From Setomelanomma holmii (Eukaryota > Ascomycota > Dothideomycetes > Pleosporales > Phaeosphaeriaceae), in NCBI GenBank assembly GCA_010015745.1, contig ML978223.1, positions 1 to 64,000 of the forward strand: DNA of 64,000 nucleotides, read 5' to 3'. The notes beneath the pieces were generated by a model. That model was not told the origin of the DNA. It saw nothing but the letters and a program-made list of their open reading frames with translations, and ran no database searches. This document shows, piece after piece, positions 33,076-44,168 of the stretch (positions are counted from its first letter, which is position 1; each line of letters opens with the position of its first letter). Both the position numbers and the translations under genes were made by a program.

Positions 33076-34327
33076 AGATATGGAAAGAAGACGGACGGGA
33101 AGGACGGATGATATTGGTACACACTGTGGACCCCGAACATCTTCTCATGACCGTTCCAACGATTAATCCAAGGATGTTGCGCCTGAGTTTTGGAAAAGGC
33201 GTGGCGCCGCTTAGGGAGTTTACACGTCTTCCTGGGAGGTATTGAGATGATTAACATAACGTAAGAGGATTTCCCACATCGTGCTCTCACTGTAGTTGCG
33301 AACATAAGGTGTTGGCCGGAAAGTCCTAAGCCCGCTTGAAAGAGACGGGAACTGGTGGAACTTGGCCGCGAGATTCAAAGGATTGCGGACAGTGACCGTG
33401 TAACATCATGAGAGACGTCGTTCGGCGCAATTCTGAAGTAATGTTTAAGCACACAATGATGCCTTTAAGGACTTATCGTGAGGCCCGGCCTCGGCGGTCT
33501 TGGTGATTTAGCTACTGATCTACTGACTGTCGATCTACACTTGATGTCGGTGCTGGAGCGATAGAAAGAGCATTTGGAAATACTCCTGAAGGTCGATTGT
33601 GGAGCAGATAAAAAAGAGGGCGGCGTTTGCCGGGAAGGTGCGGCCGATCGGTCCGTTGCTAGAGTCGCGCTAGCCTGAGCCTGGGCCATGGTTGAAACTT
33701 CTATACAGAGTTACCGTGACACCAACATCCATCTCGAAAACCTTTCTGTGCCTTCACTTTGCCTCACGACCCTGACGCGATCTTTCACCTGTTGAACCTA
33801 GAACAACGTTTTCAAGCAAGTCAAAGGTACAATGCAGGATCCGGACCTAATATCTCACGATATATTCGTTCTCCTTCAACTCAGAACTCAAGAGCTCAGT
33901 CAGGGCGGAGAGATGCTCTACCACTTGTCACTATTACTCTCATTGCCACTGTCGCCAACATGAGATAGCATTGTAATTTATTGCCCTTACTTTAGCCTTC
34001 TCCACACAAGGAAGAAACAATGTGGCCGTTTCATGTATCCCGAAGAGGTCGTTTCTCGCGCCGTCAGTGGATCATTCATGGTTATGAATATTTCCTGCAA
34101 TGGCGAGAGTCCGAAACGTCCTGCTGTGGTTATGACACCATGTTGCAGTCACATTGGCTCTCTATGACCAATTCTAGTATCTTCAAGCTATATCACTGTG
34201 TCTCATGACGATTGACGCGGTACGGTACTGTAACGGACCGTGGATGTCCAAGGTTCTCCGCCTAGAAATCTCGGCTGTATCCGGATCTTCCGCTACACCA
34301 CGTTTGTCACCCCACAACCCGGCCGGC
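33076..34327. other. Gene-poor stretch
   Basis: No domain-bearing frame on either strand. Ends at the left terminus of the MITE. Confidence 0.4.
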
Positions 34328-34947
34328 TAGGGATGGCTTATTCCGTATTCAATATACTGAATATTTCGAATATATACGGACTATTCGAGCCACGTAAGTT
34401 GCATTCCGTATGCCAAGAACAAAACGCACGGCTCACCTTTCCTTAAGCGCGTCTTGAACGTGATAGGATAGCTAGTTAGCAGATAAGGTCGAAGCTAGAG
34501 AGGCGGAGGGCAACAGCAAGAACGAGCTTCACCCTAAGAGTAGATGTGACGGTTATGAGGAGGAGCGGATCACGTGTGCCACGTGTCAGTGTCTGGTGCT
34601 GCTTCCTCACCTTATCAAGCACCTCTTACCTCAACAGTATCGTAGATACGTCATGTAAACAGACCCTGCGGAAGGCCCTTGTGGACAGAAGCATGAGCAC
34701 AAGAAAAATACATAGACAATACAACACTCTTCCAATTCATTTGCATCACACCGCGATAGTAGAGCTCCCTCGTTCTAGTAGATAGCAACAAGGAGTACTC
34801 AAACAAATCAGAACATTTTCTTGGCTTTCTTAGGGAGACTAGTGGTCAAGTTAAATACTCGTATTCAGCATTCAATTTTTATGTTACATATACGTATTCG
34901 GAAAATTCAAGCATTGAGCTGTAACATTCGGAATATTGCCATCCCTA
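34328..34947. mobile_element. 620-bp hAT-like MITE
   Basis: Non-autonomous element. The left end TAGGGATGGC (followed by TTATTCCG) is matched in inverted orientation at the right end (TAGGGATGGC followed by AATATTCCG on the minus strand). It is flanked by an 8-bp duplication, CGGCCGGC at 34320-34327 and CGGCCGAC at 34948-34955 (7 of 8). Both ends are AT-rich with repeated ATTC-type words. It carries no transposase. The 8-bp duplication and the TAGGG-type end fit hAT, but the ends differ from those of the element at 1380, so it belongs to another family. Confidence 0.78.
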
Positions 34948-35478
34948 CGGCCGACCACTCCCAGGTTTGATTGAACCCCAAAGGACGGACCGCCATTCCT
35001 CTGTAGGCATCTTCAACGGTCAGTCTCATGATCCGGATGCACGGAAGGGTATGCTCAACAAGGTTGGCAAGGCTGTCGATCTGTCCGCGCGCACCATCCA
35101 ATGAACTCTATCGAGACCTTGGCAGCTGTCAGACATGCACGAGCCGCGCAGCAAGTTTCTCTCGCTGTATCAATGGTCGTAGTCGGTGAAAACTGAGGTC
35201 TTGTCGAGCCTCCGGTGGCACTCAATATGCCGAAATGGAGACGATGTTGCATCAACTTGACTTGTTCCACACGGCAGTGACCGCAGCTACACTGACTTCG
35301 GCACCCCTGCTGGACTAGAATGATTGGGCACTTCAGGAGTATATAAGCCCTCCTGAAAGCCTTCCTAGAGGCATCATCCTCAACCCCAGCTTCAGTCCCC
35401 GTTGTTCTCACGTCTTCTTTCTTTGCAATCCAACTAATACACTCGTTCAACCAAGATATTTTTCGTGTGATCGTCAAC
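34948..35478. other. Intergenic with a TATA-like box
   Basis: Follows the MITE. A TATATAAG box at 35340-35347 precedes the secreted protein ATG at 35479. A CT-rich leader lies between them. Confidence 0.45.
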
Positions 35479-36964
35479 ATGAGGACCTCTGTCGCCATCT
35501 TGTCTCTGATGAGTGCTGCTGCGCTTGCCAGCCCTATCGCAAAAGCCCAATATGGCACTGGCGTTGTGGCCGACGAATGTGCGGTGACGCTTTGTCTGCA
35601 AGTCTTGTGCTCTAGCGATGACTACGTGAGTACACCATGCTCATCGTCACACCACATCCTGCTAATGGGCCGCAGTCGGCTTGCCTGTGCCAGAACGCTG
35701 CCGAGCTTGCCTGTAAGGAGAAATGCCCGACTTATAACCCATTGGAAAAGGTACGAGGCCAGCGATCTCGCCATTGTGGCCTCGCTAAACGATTGCACAG
35801 TACTGCAAACGCCAGGACGTTCCTTCTGAGGGTGATGAATACGGAGTCACCCCAAGCAACGATGACGAAGAGGCCCACGAGAAGACCCTATCGTATCTAG
35901 ATGATAGCGACGACACCGAGACTCACAATGGAGGCGACGAAGAGAAGGATGGTGAAGGTGAAGACGAAACTGGCACACCGTCTGAGGAAACTGGAGATCC
36001 TACCAATGAAACTATCAACCCTACTCCAGAGACGACGGATCCTAGCAAAGAGAACGGCAACAACGGCCAGACGCCCAACAATAACGGTCAGACACCCAAC
36101 AACAATGGCCAGACGACCAACGACGGGCAAAGTACCGATGGTCCCCTGATCGACGCCGACGTGAATGTCGGTTCCGATACGGACAACGGTGGCGCTACGA
36201 ACAATGGCCAGACTACTGACTATTGTCTGATCGACGCCGACTTGAATGTCGGTTCCGGCTCGAACACCAGTGGCGCAAAGAACAGATGCGGCTCTCTCAT
36301 CGATGTAGACATCAGTATACTGTCGTCCTCGAGTGATGATGACTGCGGCTCTCTCATTGATGCCGACGTCAACATCTTGAGGAAGCCGGCCAACAACATC
36401 ACCCCATCCCAGACCGGCAACAGCGCCCTCATCAACATCGAAATCGAGATCGTTCGCCTCTTGGACCTCAGGGTCAGCCTCCTTGGCAACAATGGCAATG
36501 GTCGCGACTCACTCATCGATGTCGATGTGAAGCTCAACTGTTGGATGTGGGAGCACAGGGCAGGTATGAATGAGGCAGAAGGTTGTTGTATTGAGAGAGC
36601 TACTGCAAGCGATTATATACACAACCAGATGAGTAAGCAGGTGACTAACAGAGTCACGTGAGATGCAGTTCACAGTGTACCGTGTGAACTGAGGTGCTAG
36701 GCTGACATCAACCATCTGCTCGAGATTAAGGCCCAACTACTCTCTGTCATTGATGTGGATGTCACTGTCGGATCAGAATCTGGTAGCGGTGACTCTCTCA
36801 TTGACATCGAAGTTCAGATCAGCCATCTTCTCGACCTTAAGGTCAACGTTCTCGGTGATAACGACGAGTCATTGAGCGACGAAGAGCATGATCATTTGAT
36901 CGATATCGATGCGCAGATCAAGCACCTCCTTGACCTTCACGTCGGTGTTCTTCGCAGAATTTGA
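35479..36964 (+). CDS. Secreted acidic repeat protein with LID(V/I/A)(D/E) units
   Basis: A 403-residue secreted protein of unknown function. Exons 35479-35625, 35676-35750, 35801-36526 and 36701-36964 (introns 50, 50 and 174 nt). The signal peptide ends near residue 18 (MRTSVAILSLMSAAALAS). Eight cysteines follow in the first 78 residues, then a Glu/Asp/Thr-rich spacer, then an Asn/Gly/Gln tandem (NNGQTP type). About nine units follow, based on (S/C/H)LID(V/I/A)(D/E), several continuing with LLDLxVxxLG. The last intron has donor GTGAAG and splits one such unit; joining SLIDVD to ADINHLLEI preserves the repeat, which supports it. If the intron is not used the protein stops at 36661. Could be a wall-associated or ion-binding surface protein (inference). 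Confidence 0.72.
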
Positions 36965-37290
36965 ACGACACAAGCTCTGAAGTCCTGCTGGCTGCTCGAT
37001 TACTCTGTAGTCAGCAAGATCCTTGATCAATATATCAGGGCACGATGGTTAGAAAGATTGGTTGATGGTTAGGCGTAGGTACCGTACAGTCATTTAGTCT
37101 AAGTTTCTAATAACTATGATTTGCATTCGGACCTGAGCATGTTTCGAGACTGGTTGTGGCTGTGGCTGGCGGAGTAGAGAGCCCATAAAATTCCATACTC
37201 TGGAGTCCTTATAAAGTGGAGACTTAAATGAGACTGAACTTTGACCACTCTCCTGCTAAACGGCGGGGTTGACCTTATCACCTACAGCCT
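36965..37290. other. Intergenic between convergent genes
   Basis: Presumed 3' regions of the repeat protein and the leucine-rich-repeat gene. Nothing else seen. Confidence 0.4.
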
Positions 37291-39674
37291 TTAGGCGGAA
37301 TGGTTCTTCTGCTTACGCATTGTACAGACCGGCCCAACAGCACCCATGACCTTTTTCAACATCTCATCTTCCTCATCCCACCACTTTTCCAACGTCATGA
37401 GGCCACGCCTCGCCAAACTAGCATCGCGATTGCGATAAACCGAGTCAATCTTACGAACATCCGTCTTATCGCTCACTAGCCAGCGTTTGTGTTCGTTCAT
37501 GAAGCTGTCGTAGGTAGTATCGGCACCATATATTTGCTTGACGTTATTCAACAGACGTTCATTGGCTTGTGCGGCAAGCCTAGTGTGTTGCTGACTTGAA
37601 TGAACGGCAGCTGGATCGCGGGCTTGCGGCCAGGTGGTGGAAGCTCGCCAGAACTGAAGAGTCGGCGAGTTGACGACCGCTTCAAGCACTATGCTGAGGC
37701 CGACATTAGACATTGCACATTGGCTGAGATTGAGGTAAGCAAGCTTTTTTGCTGACACAACGAGGTTATGTATGGCGAAAGCGGAACGATCGGTGATCCA
37801 ATTGTACCTGCAGCACGGTCAGTATCGGTGCAACAGATCTTCACAACAAGCTACTTACCTTGAGCCAAGATCTACTGTTGCATAGCTCTGGCCGATGTCG
37901 AGCGTGACTAGATTTGGATGGTCTTCCAGCGCGGTGCAAAGCGGGGTGATGCCCTCATCGCTGAGTCCAACGGAAGCAAGCGTCAAGCGAGTGAGAGATT
38001 TGTTGGTCCTCAGCCCGGCTGCCAGGGCAGTAACACCAGTATTACCGAGCGGATTGTTGCTTATGTAGATAGAGTCGAGCTCGCAACAACGCGACGCCAG
38101 ATACTGCGCAATGGCTGCGGCGCCCATTCTTCCAATACCATCAGCGTTGAGGTAGATGTGGCGCAGTGCAATCTTCTCATCGTGCTTCGCTAGCTTCTCG
38201 AACAGCCTTGTCACGCCAACGTCGCCCAGCTCAGTCTGGTCGAGATCAAGTGTGCGGAGGTTCTGCGTGCCTGTGATCAGCCGGAAGATATCATCCGCGG
38301 CGGTAGGCCCAAGCGGATTTCGCTTCAGCCAGATGTTGGTCACGGATGTGCTTTTCGTCCACTCGTCGACAAGACGACCAAAGCTGGGGCCATCGATGCA
38401 ATTGCCGGCCAGGTACCAAGTATCCATCCGATTGGGGAAGCCTTGCAGGAATTCGGTGATGCACTTCGCGCCATGTGGTCCGATGATGTTGTTGCCTGAG
38501 ATGGAACAAAATTAGCAATCTCTTCGAACATTATCACTTTTATGCGTGGGAAGTACATACCCAACAGGAAATGTGTGATGAACTCATTTGTCCTCAAGCT
38601 GTCCATCAGCGCTGCTATATTGTTCGGACCCACAGCCATTTTGCACAGATCGAGACGTCCGTCTGTGTATGTAACGCCACGCTCGAACTCGATAGCAGGA
38701 GTATGGTAGTATGGCTCTTCGATCGTGACAGCCTCCTTCTCCCCCAAATCTGTGGACATACTAAAGTCGGTGCCACCAAGCTTCAAGTGCTCGAAGTAAG
38801 GCGCAAAAGTCTCCGGCTCAGCGAATTGAACCGGCATTGGGAGGCTGGGAGCGCCTGCCAGTGACACTGGGTCTGCAATGGGATCCCATTGTCCTTGCTT
38901 GATCATCCTTGGGCCCCAGCTCATCTCCTCTCTACGTTGGGTATTGTCCTCGATTGCTCGTTTGCGTTGGAGTATGACCAGCCTGCGGAGCTTGATCAAG
39001 TCTTTCTCGTACTGTATGATGGGTCCGAGAACTCCACCATCAGGTTTCGGAAACAAGAGTGCAGCGATTTGAAGGGCGAGTGCAGCCGCCGCAGGATCCG
39101 CTGCACGCCGGCGCGGTGCATCCAAGATTCTCTCGTTGATTGTGATAGAACTTGGCACATCTCTAGCCTCAGCATATGATGAAACGAGCGATAGTTGCTC
39201 TTGTAGAAGCTTCGTCCAGTCATGTGCCTTCTGACCGCCATAATCGAGGCTGTCGCTAGTCGTTGTCTGCGACAAAAGCGCTAGGTTTGAAGATGGCATG
39301 GCCAGAAGAAGAGTTGCAGCAGCCATCTCTACTGCTTTCTTAAGGTCCGGTCGAAGCCTCGTACACAGAATGTAGTGGTGGAGGAAGTACTTCTGCGTGC
39401 AATAGCGGCGCAGCGGTGCCTTATGAGCAAGAGTCAACGACTCTGCCTGGATGCTTGACTCATGCAATGAGACACCGCTAGGCAGCTTACGAGCATACAC
39501 ATCGGCGCTCGTGGAATTGCAAAGATATCGAAGTATGAGTGGTCTTAGTAGAAAGGGCGCAACCACTGCATCGAAAGGCGCGTTGAGCGCTAGGACTTGA
39601 TAGGCTAGCTGAAGCGAGCACTGTATGTGGAGATTGCGCTGCTTCCGAACTTGTAGGCATAATGCGGGTAGATA
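37291..39674 (-). CDS. RNI-type leucine-rich repeat protein
   Basis: Putative protein-interaction scaffold. Minus-strand exons 39674(or further upstream)-38561, 38495-37859 and 37807-37291; introns 65 and 51 nt. The first 300 residues are helical with low-complexity Ala and Arg stretches. From exon 2, RNase-inhibitor-type repeats are evident: TNIWLKRNPLGPTAADDIF, LRTLDLDQTELGDVGV, SIYISNNPLGNTGVTALA, LTRLTLASVGLSDEGI, LVTLDIGQSYA and LAYLNLSQCAMSNVGL. The C-terminal 120 residues are charged and helical. The 5' end is unresolved: coding-like text runs back to a TAG at 39675-39677 without an ATG, so an upstream exon is likely joined at CTTAG. The first internal ATG is at 39326. Ligand unknown. 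Confidence 0.72.
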
Positions 39675-40019
39675 CTAAGTTTTAACCATAGTTGAGTATA
39701 TATCAAAGCAATGACGAAACGTTCTCTTGCTTGACCATGGATGTGGAAGAGCTTGGAGCTTTGCTGCATGACTCAGTCCAAATTGGCGGAAGCCGTGTTC
39801 TGAGTCATGCGAAGAGCCGGCATCACCCTGTGCGACAAGTCCACGTTTAGAAGTACAAGCTTGAGCAAAATGAAGTCTCGCGAGATCAGCAGAGTAGGTT
39901 CTGATTTCCCCGGACGCGTATTCAAAAGGGCATCTTCCATGGAGTACGTACTTCTCGCCAACGATCAAACAGTGCAAGCGACTCGTCACCAAACATCCAA
40001 CCCAACTAACCAAGGCGTC
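39675..40019. other. Intergenic, possible hidden first exon of the LRR gene
   Basis: Holds the probable intron and promoter upstream of the LRR coding text. A 112-codon minus-strand frame is open here but starts at GTG and is not recognised. Confidence 0.3.
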
Positions 40020-40738
40020 TCACAAGATGTACATCGTCTCGAGACTCTGATCACCCTCCAAGCCGTTGGGAGTAGCCCCTTCGGCGATGAGCTTGGCCTT
40101 CTTGGCATTTCTGCGGCGAAACAGAAACCAGCATGTGCCATAAAGAAAGCCAGGAACATCATGATGCGCTTTCCTGCCAGCTCTCGAGGATAGATCGTCG
40201 AGAACAGGTATGCGAAAGCCTGCGCAAGACCAGCTTCTGCGGGGTTGAGCAACATGCGGGTTGCGATGGCTTGTCCATATGTGTTGATGAATGCGGTTCC
40301 AAGTGTGCAAGCACTCCATAGTACAAAAGCAGTACCAATGGACTTGTTCGCGCCCTAGCGTTTGGTGGCATGGACCCACGGAACCTCGAATAGGATGGTG
40401 CAGACACTTGAAAGAGTGTTGATGTTACCGAATTGACCGCCCTTAAGCCCGATGTATTCGTCGAAACTAAATACTCTGGCATTTCCGAGCTGCATTTCAT
40501 CAGCTTTGATGGGTATATGCTATCAAGCTTCACTTACGTTGTTCCTGTCCAGAGTGGATAGGACGAGAAAGATGACGGACACTGGGACAACATATATGTC
40601 GAATTTCCTGCGACAAGCTGCCTCCTTCGCTGGATCGATGTAGATGACTGGGCCACTCTCTCCAGCGTCGAAGTCGATGGATGTGTCGGCGTCGTGAACG
40701 ACTGGCTTCTTGGTCTCCATGGTTGGATCAGAGTCCAT
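40020..40738 (-). pseudogene. MFS transporter (allantoate-permease-like), internally deleted
   Basis: Relic of a major facilitator transporter. Exon 1 (40738-40538) has the N-terminus with AACRRKFDIYVVPVSVIFLV and LDRNN. After a 48-nt intron (40537-40490), LGNARVFSFDEYIGLKGGQF and FEVPW follow, the usual early loop. A TAG at 40355-40357 stands where the family has Trp (KRWGANK type). The frame then continues through GTAFVLWSACTLGTAF and GLAQAFAYLFSTIYPREL to GKRIMM. At that point roughly 280 residues are missing, and a C-terminal tail (RRRNAKKAKLIAEGATPNGL) resumes in another frame to 40020. Nonsense, large internal deletion and frameshift together make this non-functional. It lies head-to-head with a GST relic, suggesting a lost transport or detoxification locus. 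Confidence 0.78.
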
Positions 40739-40849
40739 TGCGATGTAGCTTGCACTGAGGTTGAATAGAAGATCTGGCTAACTCCTTCTTTGTTGCTTGC
40801 AGATTCTCCCTGTTGCCCCAAACTCTTCATACTCACACTGTCATGCTAG

Positions 40850-41535
40850 TGACACCTCAACAAACAAGCAAAAGCAAGATTGGTTCCTTTCCCTCAATCC
40901 AAATGGTAACGTCGTTATCTTCGCTAATCTTTTTGCCCATCGACTGAAGTCCGTCAGGACGAATTCCCATCATTGTTGACAACATTCAAAACCCTCCTTT
41001 TGCAGTAATGGAGACGTCTGCAGAGCTCATATACCTTCTGGAATTCGACAAAAATAATTACTTTGGCCTCGATAACGATCTCGAGCGGAATGAGGCCCTG
41101 CAATGGTTGTTTTTCTGGCACGGTGGAGGCGCTCCATATCAAGGCAAACTAGGCTTCTTTTGTCGTGCGAAGGAGCAAAGTAGCTGTAAGTCGCAACATA
41201 ATTACCATATTACTGTTTGAAACGAGCATGAGATAACGGCCCGTGCTGAGCTAGTTGCCATCGACCATTTCCGAAAAGAGACATACCGGGTGTTTGACGT
41301 TCTCAAACTTCGTCTATCCGGCAAGTCCACTGCAGCGTCGCGCGACTATCTTGTGGCTGAGGGCAGAGGTAAGTACTCCGTGAGCGATATTGGAGCTTGG
41401 GCATGGGTCAAGGATTGGTCGCGTAGCGGCTTCACGATGGAAGAGATGGCCAATTTCCCACACTTACTCAAGTGGATCGACAGAATTGCAGAAAGACCAG
41501 CCGTTAAGAGAGGCATCAGTTCCAAGTATACGTAG
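40850..41535 (+). pseudogene. Glutathione S-transferase, N-terminally eroded
   Basis: Relic of a fungal Ure2-like glutathione transferase. An N-terminal-domain fragment at about 40860-40930 reads QDWFLSLNPNG and then loses frame. From 41008 the text is METSAELIYLLEFDKNNYFG and LQWLFFWHGGGAPYQG. After a probable intron or break at about 41195-41235, the C-terminal domain follows to 41535 (FDVLKLRLSGK, GRGKYSVSDIGAWAWVKDW, FPHLLKWIDRIAERPAVKRG). The glutathione-binding start of the protein is absent. Either a pseudogene or, less likely, a badly resolved gene with extra introns. Confidence 0.7.
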
Positions 41536-42350
41536 GTCATCTGACATCGGCTAGGCGGTGCTAGGTCCGGGTCATGTTTATTGTGTAGAGTAAATGCTGT
41601 AGTAGGGCGCAAATGGGGTTCTTGAAGTGGAGACAACATCATGTCCTCTTCTGATAGAATATTGACAGCGTGGTGCAACATGGTTGAGTACTGTCAGTAT
41701 TCTTAACAAGATCGGGTGTTAAGGTTGGTCTGCTGAGAGTTCATACTGGTTGTTGTCGGGGAAGAGAGCATGCCCAAAAGTTGGACAGCCGAGGTCTGAC
41801 TACCGGTACGTGTCAAGTAAGCATTTCTTGCGGATGCTCATGCGCCCGGGGAAATTGTCGAGTTTTCATCGTTCGTGTACGTAACAGTGAGATTTGTTGT
41901 GGCAGGATGTTGTTTGCCGCCTCCACATCGGCGGCTTCGGAGCTCCTGCCGTTGCGGGACTCAACTAGGCTAGCGTATAAATCACGCGGTAGCCGGCATC
42001 TCAATGTCCAGTTGTCGGAATCTCGCTGGCTGCTCAAGGACAAGTTTCAACACAAGAAATGTTGCCGACTTAATCACCACGCTTTTGATAAGTTGTCACA
42101 ATTACCGCCAGCTTCCAGGGCACAGGAAGCGTCCGGCAGCGACGTGCGAGTCTCGCGTAATGAGTACGCGAGCCGTCTAATTAGGCCCGTCATACGAGGT
42201 CCTCAACGCCATCGCACACATACACTAACCATATCCACAACTTTCTTACTCGTGCTGGCCCGCTGCTACATATTCAAGCTGGAGCTGTTCTCTTTCCTCA
42301 GCAACATTTCCTTTTGTGATTCAGCGCAGCAGGTGCAACATTGGTCCAAC
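41536..42350. other. Intergenic upstream of the hydrolase
   Basis: An open frame runs into the hydrolase from 41781 but lacks protein-like features before the signal peptide at 42351. Taken as promoter and leader. Confidence 0.4.
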
Positions 42351-43604
42351 ATGATCAGTCTTCGCACTTTTACATCTCTCGCGTATTTGTCGCAAATCGC
42401 ATTTCCGGGGATCAATGCGCATACCAATTCTTCCCAGCTCACGGACATTGTACCAAAGCGCGATGTTCTCTACGTCGGCGGACGATACACAAACATCACG
42501 GCAAGTCTCATCAAACGTGACTTGAACACGTATCTAACAACGGGAATAGGACAAGGCCACCAATTCTACGTCCTTGGTTATGCTAGGGCAGATATACGTC
42601 GAAAAGATTTCCCCGTATCCAACTCCAGCCAATCCACCACTTCCCATCATCTTCATTGCAGGCGCGGCTCAGACTGGTACCAATTTCTTGGACACACCAG
42701 ATGGACGCCCTGGTTGGGCGGCTTACTTTCTTTCCAAGGGCCACACCGTCTATCTTTCAGACCAGCCTTCACGTGGCCGCTCCTTCTACCTTCCGGGACA
42801 GGGAACTCTTGGTACCATTGGCCCTCCCAAGTCCGTTTCTGATATCTTCACCGACGTAGCAAACAATGGCAATCAGTGGCCACAAGCGAAGCTGCACACG
42901 CAATGGCCCGGCACAGGTCGCATTGGCGACTCGACTTTCGACAATTTTTACAGGAGTCAGATGCAGTTCCAAACAGATCGCTTCATCAGCGAAGAACAAA
43001 ATGCGCAGGCATATGCGGCTCTTGTAGACCTTGTGGGCAAGTGTTATGTCATCAGCCACTCGCAAGCGGGTGCATACGGTAAGATCCGCTGGATATTGGA
43101 TAATGCGATAGACTTGTTGACGACTGAGTAGGTTGGAGAGTTGGTGATATGCGCTCAGGCCTTGTCAAAGGCATTGTCCAGCTCGAGCCCTCTGGCCCAC
43201 CGTTCACACTCCGCCCACCGTTTGGCAATGATCCTGCATTTGCTTTTGGCCTTACTGACCTCGCAATTGGATATGAACCGTCCGCAGGCAAGAATGCCAA
43301 GGACATCGAAACGACGATTGAGCCGGCCATCGATTCCGATCACAACGAGTGCATCATGCAGAAATCACCAGCAAAGCAGTTGACGAATCTAGCCAAGATT
43401 CCCGAACTTGTGGTCACTGGCGAAGCTTCGTTTCATGCGCCTTACGACTACTGCACCGTCAAGTATCTGAAGCAAGTTGGCGTCGACGTAGAGTATGCGG
43501 ATCTAGGCAAGGAGGGTATTCACGGCAATGGGCACATGTTCTTCATGGAGGAAAACAACCTCGAGATCGCAGACCGAGTGTACCAGTGGCTTGAAAAGCA
43601 CTGA
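42351..43604 (+). CDS. Secreted alpha/beta hydrolase (esterase/lipase-like)
   Basis: A 380-residue serine hydrolase, probably extracellular. Exons 42351-42500, 42550-43078 and 43141-43604. The start is chosen because a signal peptide follows (MISLRTFTSLAYLSQIAF). IIFIAGAAQTGTNF is the strand and oxyanion-region loop, ISHSQAGAY carries the nucleophile Ser, LVVTGEASFHAPYDY is the late strand, and NGHMFFMEENN has the catalytic His. Intron 1 (42501-42549) starts GCAAGT and ends TAG, a GC-AG intron required to keep frame (NIT joined to DKATNST). Intron 2 is 62 nt. Total 1143 nt in frame. Substrate not predictable. Confidence 0.82.
42501..42549 (+). other. GC-AG intron
   Basis: The donor is ACG|GCAAGT and the acceptor AATAG. 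No GT donor nearby restores frame. Confidence 0.6.
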
Positions 43605-44168
43605 TTCCCGCATATGAAAATCGCACTCGCCTTAACTTACAGCACTTTCGCATCGTGTTTGCGCCATTAATGCAAGCCATTGACCGCCTCCTCGTTCATC
43701 CTTGCAAAACTCCCGTGTCGGTCTGCCACACCTCCACGCTGATTCGTCGCCCGGCATACGGACAGGATCCGCACCCGCGCCTTAGCGTCGTCTATTCGCT
43801 TCCTCGGGCCCATTCCGCCCGTCAATGTCACGGCAACCCCACCAAAATCATGTCGTCGGAACCTGTTTCGTAACGGACCTGCCGCAAAGGCTCGTCACAT
43901 CCCAGCCCAGATAACACAAAGAATTCTGCACGTCGCGCCCTGGTACTGCAGGAGGAGTGTGCAGCTTGACGATCACTTTGCGCGGTGCCTACATATTTTT
44001 CCGACGTCTGGCGTCGCGCTTTGAGCGCACATACATCATCGAGCGACTTGGACTTGCGTATCCTCGACTTCACCCACTCGCATCCGCATCTCTCCCGCAC
44101 ACTAGCACGACCTGCATCGTGCCCGCACCCTTGCATGTGCCGTCTCCTGAACGCCTATCTCGTCCAGC
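43605..44168. other. Intergenic, nothing recognised
   Basis: Presumed 3' region of the hydrolase and promoter of the rhodopsin-domain gene. Confidence 0.4.

Noticed and set aside
41781..42350. N-terminal extension of the hydrolase frame
   Set aside because: The signal peptide at 42351 marks a better start; the upstream text is not protein-like.
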